DNA of 64,000 nucleotides from Larus michahellis (lineage: Eukaryota > Chordata > Aves > Charadriiformes > Laridae): contig NC_133896.1 of assembly GCF_964199755.1 (NCBI RefSeq), forward strand, positions 103,384,301 to 103,448,300, in the 5' to 3' direction. Numbering within the stretch: position 1 is the first letter of the stretch; each line of letters begins with the position of its first letter. The notes beneath the pieces are model-generated. The model ran no database searches, was not told where the DNA came from, and saw only the letters and a list, made by a program, of their open reading frames with translations. The translations under genes and the position numbers were made by a program. This document shows, one piece after another, positions 24,801-37,799 of this stretch.

Positions 24801-27800
24801 TAGAGGCAGTGGGTTGTTGGAAAGGGAAACCTTACTGTGTTTCAACAGAGACTTAGCCATTCATTGAGACACCCGCTATTTTTTTCACAATGGAAAGATT
24901 AACCAAAAATTTTAAGCCTCCAAGTATTAAATCTCCCTTTGTTTTTCAACCGAGAACTTCTTTTATTACTAACTCTGGTTGGCAATAGTCCATTTAAATG
25001 CATTTTTATTAGAAGATGTCATGCTGAAACTGAAACTTTTTGTGGAAATGTGCCAGTTTTGATGAAACTTTAGGCAAGAGAGGTTATGTCAGCTACCAGA
25101 AAGCTGAGGAGAGAGAAGTACCCCCGCAGCCATAACTTGCCCGGTGGCTGGGGACACTCATCTAGGACATGATCACGAGGTTCAGCCTCCTGCACTGTTT
25201 GATTCGGGGCAGTGACGCACTCAGCCTCTGAAACTATGGGTGGGTGTTGGGGTCTGTTTGGCCACCGGCTGCCCAAGAGTGGGGCTGCGTATCATCGTTA
25301 CAGTTTATGTACATACATATATTTCATACGTAGGCTTAAACTGATGTTTTTCTGCATCCCAAGCAAATACCCCAAATACGAGCTTTTGTCTCTCCTGCAG
25401 GAACGTGATGGACACGTTGTCTTTCTGGCACATGGATGTTTTAGACTCAGTTGCCCTGGAGAGCGGCAAAAACATTCACTTTTAGTCATTACCTTGATGG
25501 GACTTGGCGGCTGGCTGTAGGTCTGTGCTGGGGAAGAGAAAGAAAGCACATGTGATTGTCATCCTTTGGTAGAGCGACAGGACACAAGGACTTTCTGCAG
25601 CACAGGATTTACTCAGCTACAGACTGAGCACAGGCTGTGCAAAAGCAGGCGCTAGTGTGACATCAGTTGGGGAAAGTGATGAATCTTTGAAGGCTAAATA
25701 AATCCGATGGCGTTTCAATATTTGTCTTTCTCTAGTTTAACATGCACTTACATCATGTAGCACTGCTCATCACCCTTTATAAAACCTAGAAGTGTAACCT
25801 CATTGGGGGTGTTTTTGTGGTTGTTTTGTGGGGTTTTTTTTAAACTTAACTGAAATGAGTTTTATACGGCTCTCTTAGAAATGGCTGTTCTTGCTTGCTC
25901 TCTGACTGTATTTCGGCTTTATGGTCAATGCAGCCTTAACTCTGGCTGGGTGCTGGGCTGCAGAGGCACTACATGATATGCCACATGCCCGAGTGTGCAC
26001 TGGGTGTTTGTGCACACGGGTTTGGCGGGCTGCAGCTTTTCTGCAAATTTGTCTGTCTGTCCCATAAGCGTCTAAATGACGGGGCGTTGTTGTTTGCATC
26101 ATTCTTTCTCTCAGCTTTATTTTTATCTGCCTAGCCGGTTCTTGTTATAAGGTTGATTGAACCATTGGTTGTTCCTGTAAAATTTCAGAGCTGAGCTTTC
26201 ACTTTTGCCTAAGATAACGGGGTTTTTAAGTGTACTTGTTTTGCAACCTGGCTGAAGGAAAGACGTCAGTCTCTCAATATTGTGTTAAAGCTGCTTGCAG
26301 TGTTTTAAAACATTACTGTGCTGCCTTGAAATTGCCGATGTACACGACTAACAAGAAGCTGTTCCTCCCTAAGCAAAGACCACAACTTGTGAAGGTGATA
26401 AAAGTATTATACCATCCCTATACAAATGGCTTTACCCGCTGGTGGCAGAGGTAGCAGTCTGAACCGAAACCAAGACCTCGTGATTCACGTGAACGCACGT
26501 GACCCTGACCACTCTGCGAGCCTTCCCTCTTTGCGTACTAAATATGCAGAAACTGTTTTATTAGGAGACTACCTCATGCTGACGCACGCTTAGAAAAAGT
26601 CCTAAACTGTGCTTGTATGGGGGGGGGGGTTTGGCGTGTCAGCAAACCCTGTGCTGGTAGCCCCTTTCCTCCCGCAGCCCTTGGCGGGTTGCCTCTTCCC
26701 CTTGTGTGCCGGGGACGACGCAGGGGTGTAGCACGGGCGCCCCGGGGAGAGGGTGTTCCCCCGCTGCGGGTTCGGGTGCTTGCAAGGCTGTGGGCACAGC
26801 TGTAACGTACCAAGGCCGAGTTCGCCATGGCAGGAGGCAGCTGTGAGGTGGTGGCCGAGGCACGCCTGGTTTAGCAGGCTGGAGGGGATGGCTGCTCCCT
26901 CCCGCTGCCTTTGCCAGAAACCAAAAAAACCCAGAGAGGCCTCAAATCATGCAGCGTGGTGGGGTAGTAAGAGGGCAGGTAGCCTCCGCTGGGTGCGAGT
27001 ATGTTCCCCCCGGGCTGTGATGCAAAATGGCCCGCCAGGGCTACTGCCCGTGGCCATGCCTGTGCCTGCTGGCTGCCTCCGCAGTGACACAGGGTGCTAG
27101 CGGAGGGCTCCCCTGTGCCCCCACCCACGCCACGCCACACCACCCCCACCTCCGGGGTGCTCAAGGAGCTTCTTTACTTACTTTCCTTGTGGGAGTATCT
27201 TTTTCTCCTGACGGGGATGCACACTTTCCACCTAGGGCATTTCCATCTGGAAATAAGGGTGGGCAGGTTAGGTCTGGCGCTGGTTAGTCCTCGCTCCCTG
27301 GGTTAGCCAGCCCCCGGGTGCCCATGGTCACGGGGGGGTGTCCCCCTCCGCCAGCTTTTCAGGCAAGTCGCTTTATGCAGCTTCTCTGCCCCTGCCCTCT
27401 CAGCCTTTCCTCTGTCCTCCCTGGGAGGCAGCCCCAGGCCGGCACTGAGCCCTGTCCCGGGAGCTGCAGGAGCAGTGGCTGCCCCAGGCGGGGAGAGGCA
27501 CAAATCACAGGTCCACAGACGGAGGGACGGCAGGGAGAAGTTGGCATCTGATGGCAGGCGATACAGCATTTAGCCATTCCTGAGAAGTAGAACCTCTCCC
27601 GCCCTGGGGAGCCTGGCAGTAGGTCAGCAAGGTCTGTGGTTTTGAGGAGCTATTAATCTTTCAGGGCTTGTCTGTATGAAATACCTCCAGATGGATGAGT
27701 GAGCAGTAAATATTGAAGAGAAGTGAACCCCATCCCCGCCCAAATTACTCACATCAGTCTATGCGCTGGTGTGTCTCGGTGAAAATCAAAAGGAAGAGAA

Positions 27801-30800
27801 ACACGGCAATTGTGTTACACGAATTACAAACCCACGGGTGAGTGCAAGGCTAGTGGGCAGGCCAGTTCCTGGCACATCCAGTAGCAAATGAACTTTTCTG
27901 TTTCAAGAAGAAGGCTATGCTTCCAGGTTTGACTACTGAGATTATTTGGCAAATTTAAGATCCTTTAAATTACGCCCAGACTGCTCTGCTACCAAGTTTT
28001 TGGATAATAAGGGCTAGGCTCACTGGAGAGTGCACTATTGCTTTTAGTTTACAATTTTGTGCTTTTAAAACACCCACAGAGTAATTTACAAACATTTCAC
28101 AATGTGGTATTTATATTTATTTTAGATTTACTTATATAATAAAAATGTACTAAGGGACGGTAAAGCTGCCAAGTCATATGAAGTTGGGAAAAGCGCCCAA
28201 TTTGCCAGTGGAAGTGCATTATGAGTCAGTCTAATTGCATATTTGCATATTCTTTTTCTTTCCCAGGACTGGAAGTAAATAGATAATGCCACCATTCTGG
28301 TGCTGGTGTCGATACTTTCCTTGCTAAGCCTGTCCTCTTAGAACTTACTTATTTCGTGTACTACCCACGTTTCGCAATTAGCATGAAATAACTTCTTTCT
28401 GCACGTGTCCCCGGTGTTCTTATCGGAGTAGCAGGAAGTTTCACAGACGTTAGTGAACATCCCAACTTCCTGTCTAGTGGGAGAATTTAGATCGCTTTTA
28501 TTACAGCTGGGAATAAAGATGTGGCCTGCCTGGTTTTCTTTGAATTGTATATAGCATTTTGCCTATACTGAGCATAAACTCCTCTGGCTTAGTTGGAGAT
28601 GCCAGTGTGAATGTTTCATCCAATTTGTCCCTAGAAGTCCTGTGAGATACACTTAAAATAAAACAACGATGTGTATCTTATGTATATTTATAATACACAT
28701 CATTCAGAGTATGAGTATATAGTAACTGTCAGATATCATGAGTTTGATATAAGTATTTTTGTTTTCTGATCATCTGTTTATTCCATTTTTTTCTTGTTTA
28801 TATTCAGTTGGCGTCTGATTTTTTATTCCCTTGCTCAGACGGAAAGGCTGTTGGGCTTGGATAGCTCTTCCCCTGGACTATCAAAAGAGGAATAGCTTAT
28901 GTTCGTGTAGGAAATTAGACCTGTAAACTGCTGCACAGCCCTTAAATAAAGTCTTCTTATTTAGTCAATAATGTGTAATCCCGTGTGAAAATATGTCGCG
29001 TGGTCTGGGAACTGAAAACATTTCTCAGCATCTGTGTTCACGCTACAGGCACCCTGGCTCCTTTGAGGCAGGTGCCCAGCAGTTAGAGGAGAGCCCAACT
29101 TGCCCGTGGTTGGAGTGTTTTTCAGGGGGTTGACTCTTGTTGGGTTTTTTTTTTTGGAGGCAATTATAAATATGGCTTTGTCAGCGAACATGCTGGGAAA
29201 TAGTTCTGGCCAGCAGTCTCAAAAGAGGAGAAATGTGACTCAGCTATTGAAATAAAAACAAAGGCAAGAATTCATTTTCTTTGTTTCTAGAGTATCACTT
29301 TGCTGTTTGCAGAGCAGCTGTATGAGCTGTTGTCATGCTCGGGAAGTGGTCAAGCCAAATATAGAAATGCCACAAAAAAAGTAAGCTCTCCAAATGGAAG
29401 GGATGAAGTGGCAGACTTGGAGATATATAGGAAGAAGAAAAGAAGGTCAAGAAATTAAGTACAGAGGCAGCAGCAGGGTCTATGGATAAATGGTGGTGTC
29501 TGAAATCGTTCAGCTCCCAGTTGCAACGTTTTCTCCCAGCAGCTGCGGTGTTAAGCCATCTGCTATTAACAGCTTGATTTTGTGGTAGCTCTGCTTTGCA
29601 CACCTGAAACTAAGGTTGCTTTCAGTCTGATTTTACTTTAGACCCATCTGCCAAAGTGCCAAAAGACCAGGCGGTGGACGCACTTTCTGTTCCCCAAAGG
29701 GAGACTTCCTGGGCAGAGGCAGTGGAACGCTGATGGTAAGGTCACACGTGCATCCACTGAGACACCTTTGTAAGGGGTGATGCCAGCCTCACCTGCATCC
29801 AGAAATACAACAATGTCCTCTGATCTGCAGTGGGACATGACAGCACTAGTCTTCAGGAGGGTGGAGTTCAGTGGGGAGCCGCTGCAGCTGTTGTCTCCAT
29901 CTAACTCGTTCTCCCTCAACCAGAGGTCATGGGTCCAAAAATAGCTGGACCTTCCTCCAGAAATAGCTGGACCTCCAGAAATAGCCAGTTCCTCCCTGGC
30001 TCCTTAGACTTACTATCTCTGACATAAAACTGCCAAAACCTCAAAAAAACCCCATCTGACCAAGCAAAAAAAAGTGCCATCCTTGTTCTGTGGCTGGCTG
30101 CTTGACAAAGAAAGCCCGATGCCCCATCACTTCAGTGTGTTGTAATTCCTGCAACCCTGCCAGCCTCAGCTGGTCCTCACCTACAAGTGGGCTGATTCAC
30201 CTCAAGCTGATGAACTTTGCCTGCCAGTCTCACTGGGTTCATAATTTGGGGTTATTTCCTCCACCTGGCTGACAGTTTTCCTGAGCCTTGTAGACACTCC
30301 CCCATTTGCAGGTGCCCATGTACTTTGATTTTTTCCAGATCTGGTTAAAGCTACTCAAGAGAGAGGCTGACAGCTGGATAGTGTGACTGCATGAGCCTCA
30401 TACCTTAGGAATTTGGGTTTACGACAATATAAGCTGTGAATGCAGAACAAAATGCTTTGGGGGGGATTTTTGGAGGTGTGTACGTGCCTAGTGTCTAAGA
30501 TAAGAATTCTACAAGGGCGCTTTTGGGGAACCTTAGCATTATTGATCACTATGGATTTGATTCCCTCAGCAGTACTAAGTGCCTTCAGGATCTCAGGACC
30601 AGGTTGGTGTGGATGGAATGACCGCTATGAGACACGTATGAACTTTTATGTTGTAACCTGAGCTTTTGCTTTAGCCTGACTGTGAGCCTGCGCTGTGCTG
30701 TGGAGCAGCCGATCTGGCTTCCTAGCCCATCCTCAGTCTCTGCCTCTCATGCTGCTTGATGTGCAGCGGTGGCTGGGGCCAGACCTCTGCAGCACCGGGG

Positions 30801-33407
30801 GCTTTGCCAGGATGCTGAGTCACTGCACAGGAACGAGAGTTTTCTGAGGAAAAAAAACCCAAAAAAACAAACCAAACCCAAAAAACTCTACCTTCGTCAT
30901 TTCTCCATCCCTCTGAACTTCTGCAAGGCCAGTGATTTTTCAGAAAGACGCAGCTTTATCAGCAATCGGGCAGCTATGACGGAGGAGCTATGTGCTATGC
31001 AGAACTCACGGCGAGCCGGCACTGCTAATCGACGGGAGAGGGAGGAGATGGGTTGCAGTTGCTCTCTGTCCTGCAAGGGAAGCTAGTTAATGCTTTCCCT
31101 GTGTTACTTCTCCTGGCACTGGTTTGTTACAGAAGAGTTTTTTAAAAGTGAGGAAAACAAGGTGTGGAGCTGCATGAGCACGGGCTGTGGTACAGCACCA
31201 TGCCGGTGCTGCCTTTTGCGGCAGTGGACCTTCTTCTCCTCCCCTCTCATGAGGGGTATGGGTTTCACAGCCCCGTCAACAGCCAGCAGGAAAAATCTGC
31301 TTTGTGAAAAGTTGGTACGCCGTGTCCTGATTCCTGCTGCTAAGAAGCAGTCAGGAATGTTTTAAAAAGCAGCAGAAGTCCCACCTATGTGTGTGACACG
31401 GGCACTTAAAGCAATGGGGATTCGGCAAGCTTGGGAGCTAAGAGCCTGGGGCTGAGATCCAACAGGCGCGTGAGCTCACCCTGCTCCTTGCTGCCACAGG
31501 TGAGGACCCACCCGTTTCACGTGGATTTTGTTTGCCTTGACTGAAACTGCTTCTGAGAGCAAGGCTTCATGCTTTGGGGACTTTTGCCCTTTCCCTCAAG
31601 GCCAGGTAAAGCTGTCACGCCTGAGACCTCTGGCCGCAGAACTGCTGGGAGGTGAGGGATGCACTCTCTTTGGAAACAAGCAGAACATTCAATTTTGGCA
31701 ACCGAGTGCCTCATCTGAGCTCCTTAAGACCAAGTAAGCAGTCAGGGTATAGTACTCAGAGGCTGCACGTCTTTGATCTATCAAGAAGACAAAGGGAAAG
31801 AGAGGGGATTTTCCTCTCTGAGCGCCTTCAGGGAAATCATCTGTCCACACAGTGGCTTTCTGGTTGTTTCTACTAGAACAGCTGTTACCAGAGAGCTCTG
31901 ATGACCGTTCCTTGGAAGTACAAAGGCACAAACCGAGAGCTACGAGGCTATTTAGCAGAAGCAAGGCTGTCACACGAATACCCGGCAAAGCAATGGCCAG
32001 AGGGGCTGGATGCCTGGGTGGGAGACTCGTCCAGCGCCTGCTACTCTGAAGCAGTGTTGCCTTTTCCAGGTGACTTTTCCTATGCCCGTGGCTAGCCAGG
32101 CCAGGCAAAACACCACCGTGTACCACAGCACAGCAAGGCTGGAGGATGAGAGCGCCATGTGCAGCTGTGGCACTGTGGTGGGGTCTCCCAGCCCGGGTGG
32201 GCCAGCCCCGGACACCCTGTGCAGCGCTGCCAGCTGGGCGCCAGCCCTCACCCGCTCGTGTCCAGGGATCTGTGTTTCACCTTCCCCCTTCCATAATATT
32301 TAGGCACATGGGGTTAGGCACCCTCCTTGAAAATCCCAGACTGGTGTACGATAGCATGTGAGTTGCTGCTTTCCCAAAGCAAACCTCTTTCTTTTTGTGT
32401 TAGTGAAAAAAGTAATTGCTTGAGCCAGCCATTTTTGTTGGAAGAGGTTCATTACTATTATTTAAAAATTTCCAACTAAGTGACTTAATTTCTCTGCTTC
32501 GTAATGTGCTGCTTCAAGAGCCCAAGCTTTCCTGCATGTCCTGTTTGGATGGGATAAACTCAGAAACATCCAAGTGCTTTACTATAACCAGGTAAAAGGG
32601 AAATTTCCAATATAATTTGCCCCATTTTCTATGGGCGATACTAAAGAATGCCGTGCTGAACAGTGGTGAATCCTGCTGGAAACCCTCACCTCAGGGAGGG
32701 CAGCAATGGCAGCCTCTTGGCGGTAGCAGAGGGGCAGCCTGGCTGGTGCCCGGAAGCGCTCGGGATCCCTGCACTGAGCATCTCCGGCACGGACAGTGCC
32801 GGAGGCAACCCTCCCGTCCTAGGTGGATCCTGCCGAGCATCCTCCTCTGCCTTCACAGCTCCTTAGGAGACAAGCTATTCCTAACCACCATTGTACCTAA
32901 CTGTAGCATATTTATATATACCATGCACACCATTTAAATATACTGTATAATTTAACCTATTTCTATACAGCGCATATAAAATTTTGTCTGTATAAGACAT
33001 GGTGCCAACATATGAGATGGCAAGATGAACCTCTAAGGGTAATTTTCCTGCCTGAAAACCTGGAGCAGATGACATGTACTCTCTGCTCCTTGTGTTCCTC
33101 ACTTGTAACACCCTTCCTCTCTTCAGCAGGCTCTCAGTGCTGGGAGCCTACGGATGAAGTCACCTCCCTAAAAAACATCCCAAGGCAATACTCTTTGACA
33201 TACTAAGAGCGATATTGTTCATCTTAATCTGCTTGCTAAATTATCTTTGCTTAATCAAGAGGCTCCTCACGGAGCTTTAAGGTTGACTCATTGCAGGTAT
33301 AATTTTATCCTATTTTTTTTATAAAATCACTCTCTTAGCCCTCTTGCTTACTAACTAAATATAAAATGGCATGGAACCTACCTTATTTTTGGTAGGCAGT
33401 TTCCCAT
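21857..33407 (-). CDS. GCSAM: GCSAM (germinal centre-associated signalling and motility), divergent and partly resolved
   Basis: Three minus-strand exons are supported. The first, 33407-33382 (26 nt), encodes MGNCLPKI before a GTAGGT donor; mouse Gcsam begins MGNCLQR. Gly2/Cys4 form a myristoylation/palmitoylation signal that would anchor the protein to the inner plasma membrane. The second, 25527-25493 (35 nt), encodes QTYSQPPSPIK, matching human DQTYSEE. The last, 22054-21857 (198 nt), gives QLWYSTVSHN, aligned with human ELCYTLINHR, then TEYAVVNV and the C-terminus SEYDYVLIT. The tyrosine motifs EYAVV and DYVLI parallel mammalian YSLL and YELL sites, which recruit SH2 proteins in B cells. 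Phases require at least one more exon, of length 3n+2, between 33381 and 25528; mammals encode a cysteine-rich CLPWK segment there, which was not found. Minus-strand placement between C3orf52 and CD200 agrees with human. Identity rests on short matches plus synteny. Confidence 0.68.
22069..22087. repeat. (GA)n microsatellite next to the GCSAM last-exon acceptor
   Basis: A GA dinucleotide run, with a G-run on its left. On the minus strand it is a CT-rich tract and forms the polypyrimidine stretch of the acceptor for the GCSAM last exon (exon begins at 22054). Length changes here could affect splicing. Confidence 0.6.
22430..22745 (+). repeat. Degraded dispersed repeat, probably an LTR fragment
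   Basis: This stretch shares an ordered series of short blocks with 57820-58290, for example 'atgggat...ttaggggagg', 'gaaaagcct' and an aaacag/gataaag block. It lies in a GCSAM intron next to the last exon. It is much the more worn of the two copies. Assignment to an LTR family is tentative and the borders are approximate. Confidence 0.35.
26610..27560. other. GC-rich, CpG-containing block inside GCSAM
   Basis: About 950 bases stand out from the AT-rich surroundings by high GC, many CpGs and long G or C runs, including an 11-G run at about 26619-26629. Several open frames here are by-products of base composition. No exon could be proved. It could be a CpG island (intragenic promoter or enhancer) or part of a GCSAM exon that was not recognised. 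Confidence 0.4.
29935..29990 (+). repeat. Short tandem repeat, unit like 'ccagaaatagctggacct'
   Basis: Three imperfect copies of an approximately 16-25 base unit with core 'aaatagctggacc' follow each other; the third reads 'aaatagccag'. It lies in the long GCSAM intron. Confidence 0.6.
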
Positions 33408-36400
33408 CCTTCCACTAGATCTCTGCACCCTTGGTGGCGTGGTTTCCCTGCTGGATGAATTGTTTTCTGTACTGGCAGTGTTATGGAGCGAAACTCAGTG
33501 ACCGAAGAGGCCCATTATCTCTCGCACAGTACGTGTGTGCAGCACCCAGATACTATGCACCTAAAATAACCCCAAAGCCTCCACTGCAGGCAAGCACTGA
33601 TGAGTGGGGGGTGGGAGAGGAAGAGGGAGGGAATGGATGGGTGATGCGGCTTCCTGGGGCACCGGAGCCGGCAAGGGCGTGCTGCTGCTGGTGGCCTCCA
33701 CAACGTGACTAGCAGGTTGCAGTATGGACTCCCTCTAGGATCCCTCAACTGAAATAGCAACTTGGGGTGCTCTCGGCAAGAGGAAACCACATGCCTGACC
33801 ATGATGCTCTTCTGAGAAATGCTGTGACAAACCGAATGGTAAAAACCAAATACTTCAAACCCCAACAAAGCCCAGCCTTTGCTACTGAAGCTTTCCAATG
33901 CAGTCTGGTTTTGCTTTCTTCTCTTCTCCTTTTCGTCTTTTTTTGTCCCTTCTTCTTCCTCCTGAGCTACACGGAAGAAGAAAAAATAGAAGAAGCAGAA
34001 ATACAATTTGCAGGGCTGATGGTTCAGGGAATAAGTATGTTTTAATTCACACATTGTAATTGCGGTACCTTGCCGGAAAAGAAGAAAAAAATCTTAGTGT
34101 AAAACATCAGGTGTCTGCAGCAACTTCATCAAAACACAGAGGTAAGAAGTGTCAGGTGGTTAACCAGACAGTTTCAAAACACGTGCTGTCCCCCAGTAAC
34201 GTGTGGTTTTGCAGATAGGTGTACACCACCATGACACTAGGTCTCAGCTAAGCAGCCCCCCCTCCCTGCTTCATCTCTCTTTTGCACTTTGCTAGGCAGT
34301 CCCATGCCAGACTTCAGCTCCGGCAGCTGTAATTTGCAGTCCTTTACTGCAGCCGACGGCAGTGGAATAGCAGAAGGAGGGACCCCAGTTTGGGAAGAGA
34401 TCACAGATCAAATACCTCCAAGTCAAACACAACAAAGGATAAGCAGCTGTGGCTGCATACAAACTGCCCTTGTGCCGTCTGATCTAAAGCTTGTGCACAA
34501 ACATGATGCTTTGTCTCTAACCCTGCCCAAATGAGCATCACCTGCTCCCGCAGCATCCCTTGGCTGCCGACTGCAGGTCCTGCCGCAGCCTGCCCCGATG
34601 CAGTGGCACGGGCTGGACCGTATGTCGATAGATGCAGCTGCTGTCTTTACCCCAGCGTACTGCAGCTCTCCAAAGCCAGACGAGATGTAGAGGGATTTCC
34701 TGTAGGCAGGCATTATTTATGAACATGTTATAAAGTTCTAGGCCCGTCCAATTGCATTTGACAAGCTTCTTCCCAATAGCAGTACCTGCTACTGGTACTG
34801 ATGGACCAACCTCCAAGAGTCACTACAATTCAGCAGTGGATGAAACCGTGGCCCTCTGCTTTGTTCTCTTTACAGGAAATGTCTTGAGAGGCAGCACTGA
34901 ATCCTGCTGACAAGGCAGGCAGCTACCCAGTTAACCTGGGTTTGGATGGCTGAAAAAACAATATTTTAGATTGAGGGTTGACAAAACAACGTTTTAGACT
35001 ACAATGGTGCCTGAGTGGCTCCCGTTGGCAGGATTTTCCAGAAGTTCAACTAGGTGATTTATCGATATCGTTAGTCACTTGGGCTGTGTGGAAATGTTGT
35101 CATGTAGTGACTGTGCAATTATTTCTTCAGTGTCCTCTTTTTGATTTACTGGGAACTAGAGAGAGCACCCTAGTGCAGCAGAAAGGAAGGAAAGGATGTG
35201 AATCACTGGGGTTTTCAAGCAATGACTGGAGAACTGTCTTCTGCTTAATTTACTTACAAACTTTCACTGGCTCTGGAAAGCGCCTGAAGCTCAGGCATGG
35301 TGTGCAGTTCTCAGAAATGAAGCTGTTGTGCAACTGAAGCAGGAGAGCAGGGGATCTGACCGACAAGCAAGGAGGAGGTCTGTAATCCACCGAAAGTCGA
35401 TGCAAAGGTGAACAGACCAGGAACTGTCTGAATAAATGCACTTAAAGATACACTATTTAGTGTACAAAATTGAAATAAGTGGTGGACTTAATGAGTGGAC
35501 CTGCCTGCCTTATGTTTAAAGTAATGAATCAACTACTGATGCTGGATGGGCCCTGGAGGAAGGGTGGAGGGGGAGGGGGGTCAGAAAGAGATGCTGCAGC
35601 AGTCGGATGCCCATGCGGACACCCACGCAGGTGGGCTGGGAGGCAGGTCCCTGTGGCATCAGGAGCTGTCAGCGGAGAGGCAGAGCCTGGAAGGAACAGC
35701 CAGCGTAGGGGACGCTGTAAACAATTTAAAGTCAACACATTTGTCCAACCACAATAGCCACCTCTATCCTTTGCTTGGATGTTGCTGAGACTGAAGGTTT
35801 GCTCTTTATCAAAAGGTGTTTGCTCTAGCAGCACCCAGGTTTTCAGGGTTGTTTGGAAGGACTTTTGGAAGATTAGAGTGTTTCTGGCAGAAAATAAAAT
35901 GGTTAAAGCTGAAAAGAACATTTCCTATGGGGAGAAAAATACATCATCTGGGCTTGCAGTTCTTTTTTAAATCAAGTACAGTTCCTTTTTTGTTCACTAA
36001 GTGGTGAAGTTCAGCTATGAGGACTTCATCAACAGTGTCTGCAAGCTTATGGAAAGTTCCTCTGTTAATCTTTTCTTTCAAAATGATTGCAGAGCTAAGG
36101 TGACAATACCAACAAAGCCTGGAATGAATCTTTGCAGAGATCACTCACACCCTGCTAGGAGACTTTGGTGCAAAAGTACATAGTTTCAGCAAATCTTTAA
36201 TGTTTTTTTTCAGTTTTGGAAGTTCTGAGAGGCTGACAGTCAGAAATTAAACGTCTGCTTCTGAAACTCCATTGCAAGGCTGGCAGTTTTCCCTCTGACT
36301 TGTTCCAGAGCCTGTTTGAGCTATATATTTGCATTGTTTAGTAGCTGCAAAATGGTCTGGCAAACCCCCCAAGAACTGTTTGAACTGTTTTTCATTGGTT

Positions 36401-37791
36401 TCACATTTTGGTCAGGTCAGAATGCTCTTCCAGAGATCTTTCAGGAAAATGCAACTACGAAAATAAGTCAAGAAAAGGAAAATGAGGTGTGATCCCTCAA
36501 AGGAAAAGACAACTGTATGAAGCGATGGCAGTTTGCAGAGTGGCGGGAATGAATTACTGAACCTACTCAAAAGCACATCCAAAATGTTTCTTTAGAGGAA
36601 GCTGATACTTGAGCTGTTTCTGTTTTCAGATGATTAATTACTACTTGGGGAGACAGAGGGAACTGTGTATGTGTAAGCACATCTGAGAAATTTTTTTGCC
36701 ACATCATGATTTGGGCCCATTGGCTTCCCTCAGCCTATTTGCATGATTTAAGGTTAATCTGTGCGGCAATTCAACAAAAGAAAACACTGCAAATGCAATC
36801 ATAGTTATTTGGAGTGGTAAGAATTTCCAAAAATATAAGCCACCTAATCAGAAAGCAGAAACATGAAACGCAGTCTACCACTACAAGTTTGGCTAGCAAA
36901 TGAGGTCTCCCCAGCTGGTTGCCCCACCGCGTGGTGCGTGAATGACCCGTGGGCTGAGGGTTTTGTTGGTTTCAGCAACGTGATCACAGCCAGTAGAAAA
37001 AAAGAGAAACTCGGGGTAAAACTGGCAGAGCAAAAAGGCACAAAAACAACGACTTAAAACAGCTGTGTGAGCTATTTTTATGTCACCTCAGGTGAGGGCC
37101 ATGAATAAGGGGTGTGCTTGTGGGATGACAGCCCTGTCTTTCCGAGGGACAAGGCTGCAGATGGAGCGTGGGCATGCAGAGATGAGGGCAACCCCAGTGG
37201 AGGAGAGGGGAGACCAAAGCTCTGCTTTTTCCCTGAGGCAGAGTATGACCTAGTCCCAGAGTTGAGCGCTTGGCTTGCTCTGGTCTCCTTACCTGCAGAA
37301 AGAGTTGTGTTACAGCAGCATCAGCAGCTCCTGGGTCTCCACCGATTTACACGTGGGGTGTAGACTCCTAACTGGGTCCTCTGAGTTACACGTTGGGTAC
37401 ATTTGTACTACTCATTGCAACGTGACTATTGACCTGAGCTCCTTTCCCTGGGACGAGGTCAGGACCAGGGTGGCTTTTCCTCCTGCCCCTTGCAGACTGA
37501 CAGGCACCAGTTGCGCCACCAGCTTAGAAACCTGGGCTTTTATTTAGGTGCTTGCAAAAACCTAACCTGATGGAAAAGGCATTCATGAAAAACCCAGCCT
37601 TGTAACCCCCTTACCCCCTATCTGTCTAGCAGCCCAGCTGGGAAATCTTCGGTTTCTGGCTCTGACATCTGTTGTCATATCCCCCAAAATTTTTGTTGTT
37701 CAGCTGAGTGCCGGAGGGCAGAAGGTTTTTACGAAGCCCCTCTTACCGTATGTGCAGGGAGGGGGAATGTCCCCAGAGTAAGAGCGAAGTG
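33408..37791. other. Spacer between the divergent GCSAM and CD200 genes
   Basis: GCSAM (minus) and CD200 (plus) are transcribed away from each other from this roughly 4.4-kb stretch. Both promoters should lie here. A long pyrimidine tract is at about 33900-33965 on the plus strand. No exon of SLC9C1, which occupies this position in human, was recognised. Open frames on both strands lack splice logic or known motifs. Confidence 0.45.
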
Positions 37792-37799
37792 TATAAAAA
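37792..37799 (+). promoter_or_regulatory. TATA box of CD200
   Basis: TATAAAAA lies 60 nt before the chosen CD200 start. Transcription should begin about 25-30 bases downstream, near 37820-37827. This excludes the ATG at 37817 and supports starting at 37859. Confidence 0.55.

Noticed and set aside
26639-26863. Minus-strand frame with CLLPW, reminiscent of GCSAM CLPWK
   Set aside because: Only three residues agree, neighbouring cysteines and lysine are absent, and the exon borders give the wrong phase.
27757-27778. Good minus-strand donor (GTGAGT) behind a short possible exon in the GCSAM interval
   Set aside because: No reading phase connects it to the 25527-25493 exon without a stop, so it cannot be the missing GCSAM exon as drawn.
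31689-32126. 145-codon open frame, minus strand
   Set aside because: GC-rich shadow frame within the GCSAM intron, overlapped by several plus-strand frames; nothing recognisable.
33515-34054. 179-codon open frame, minus strand, upstream of GCSAM
   Set aside because: Much of it is the translation of a pyrimidine/purine tract (phenylalanine and glutamate/lysine runs); no family motif.
35529-35921. 130-codon open frame, minus strand
   Set aside because: Ends in a proline run from a G-rich tract; no motif and no exon borders.
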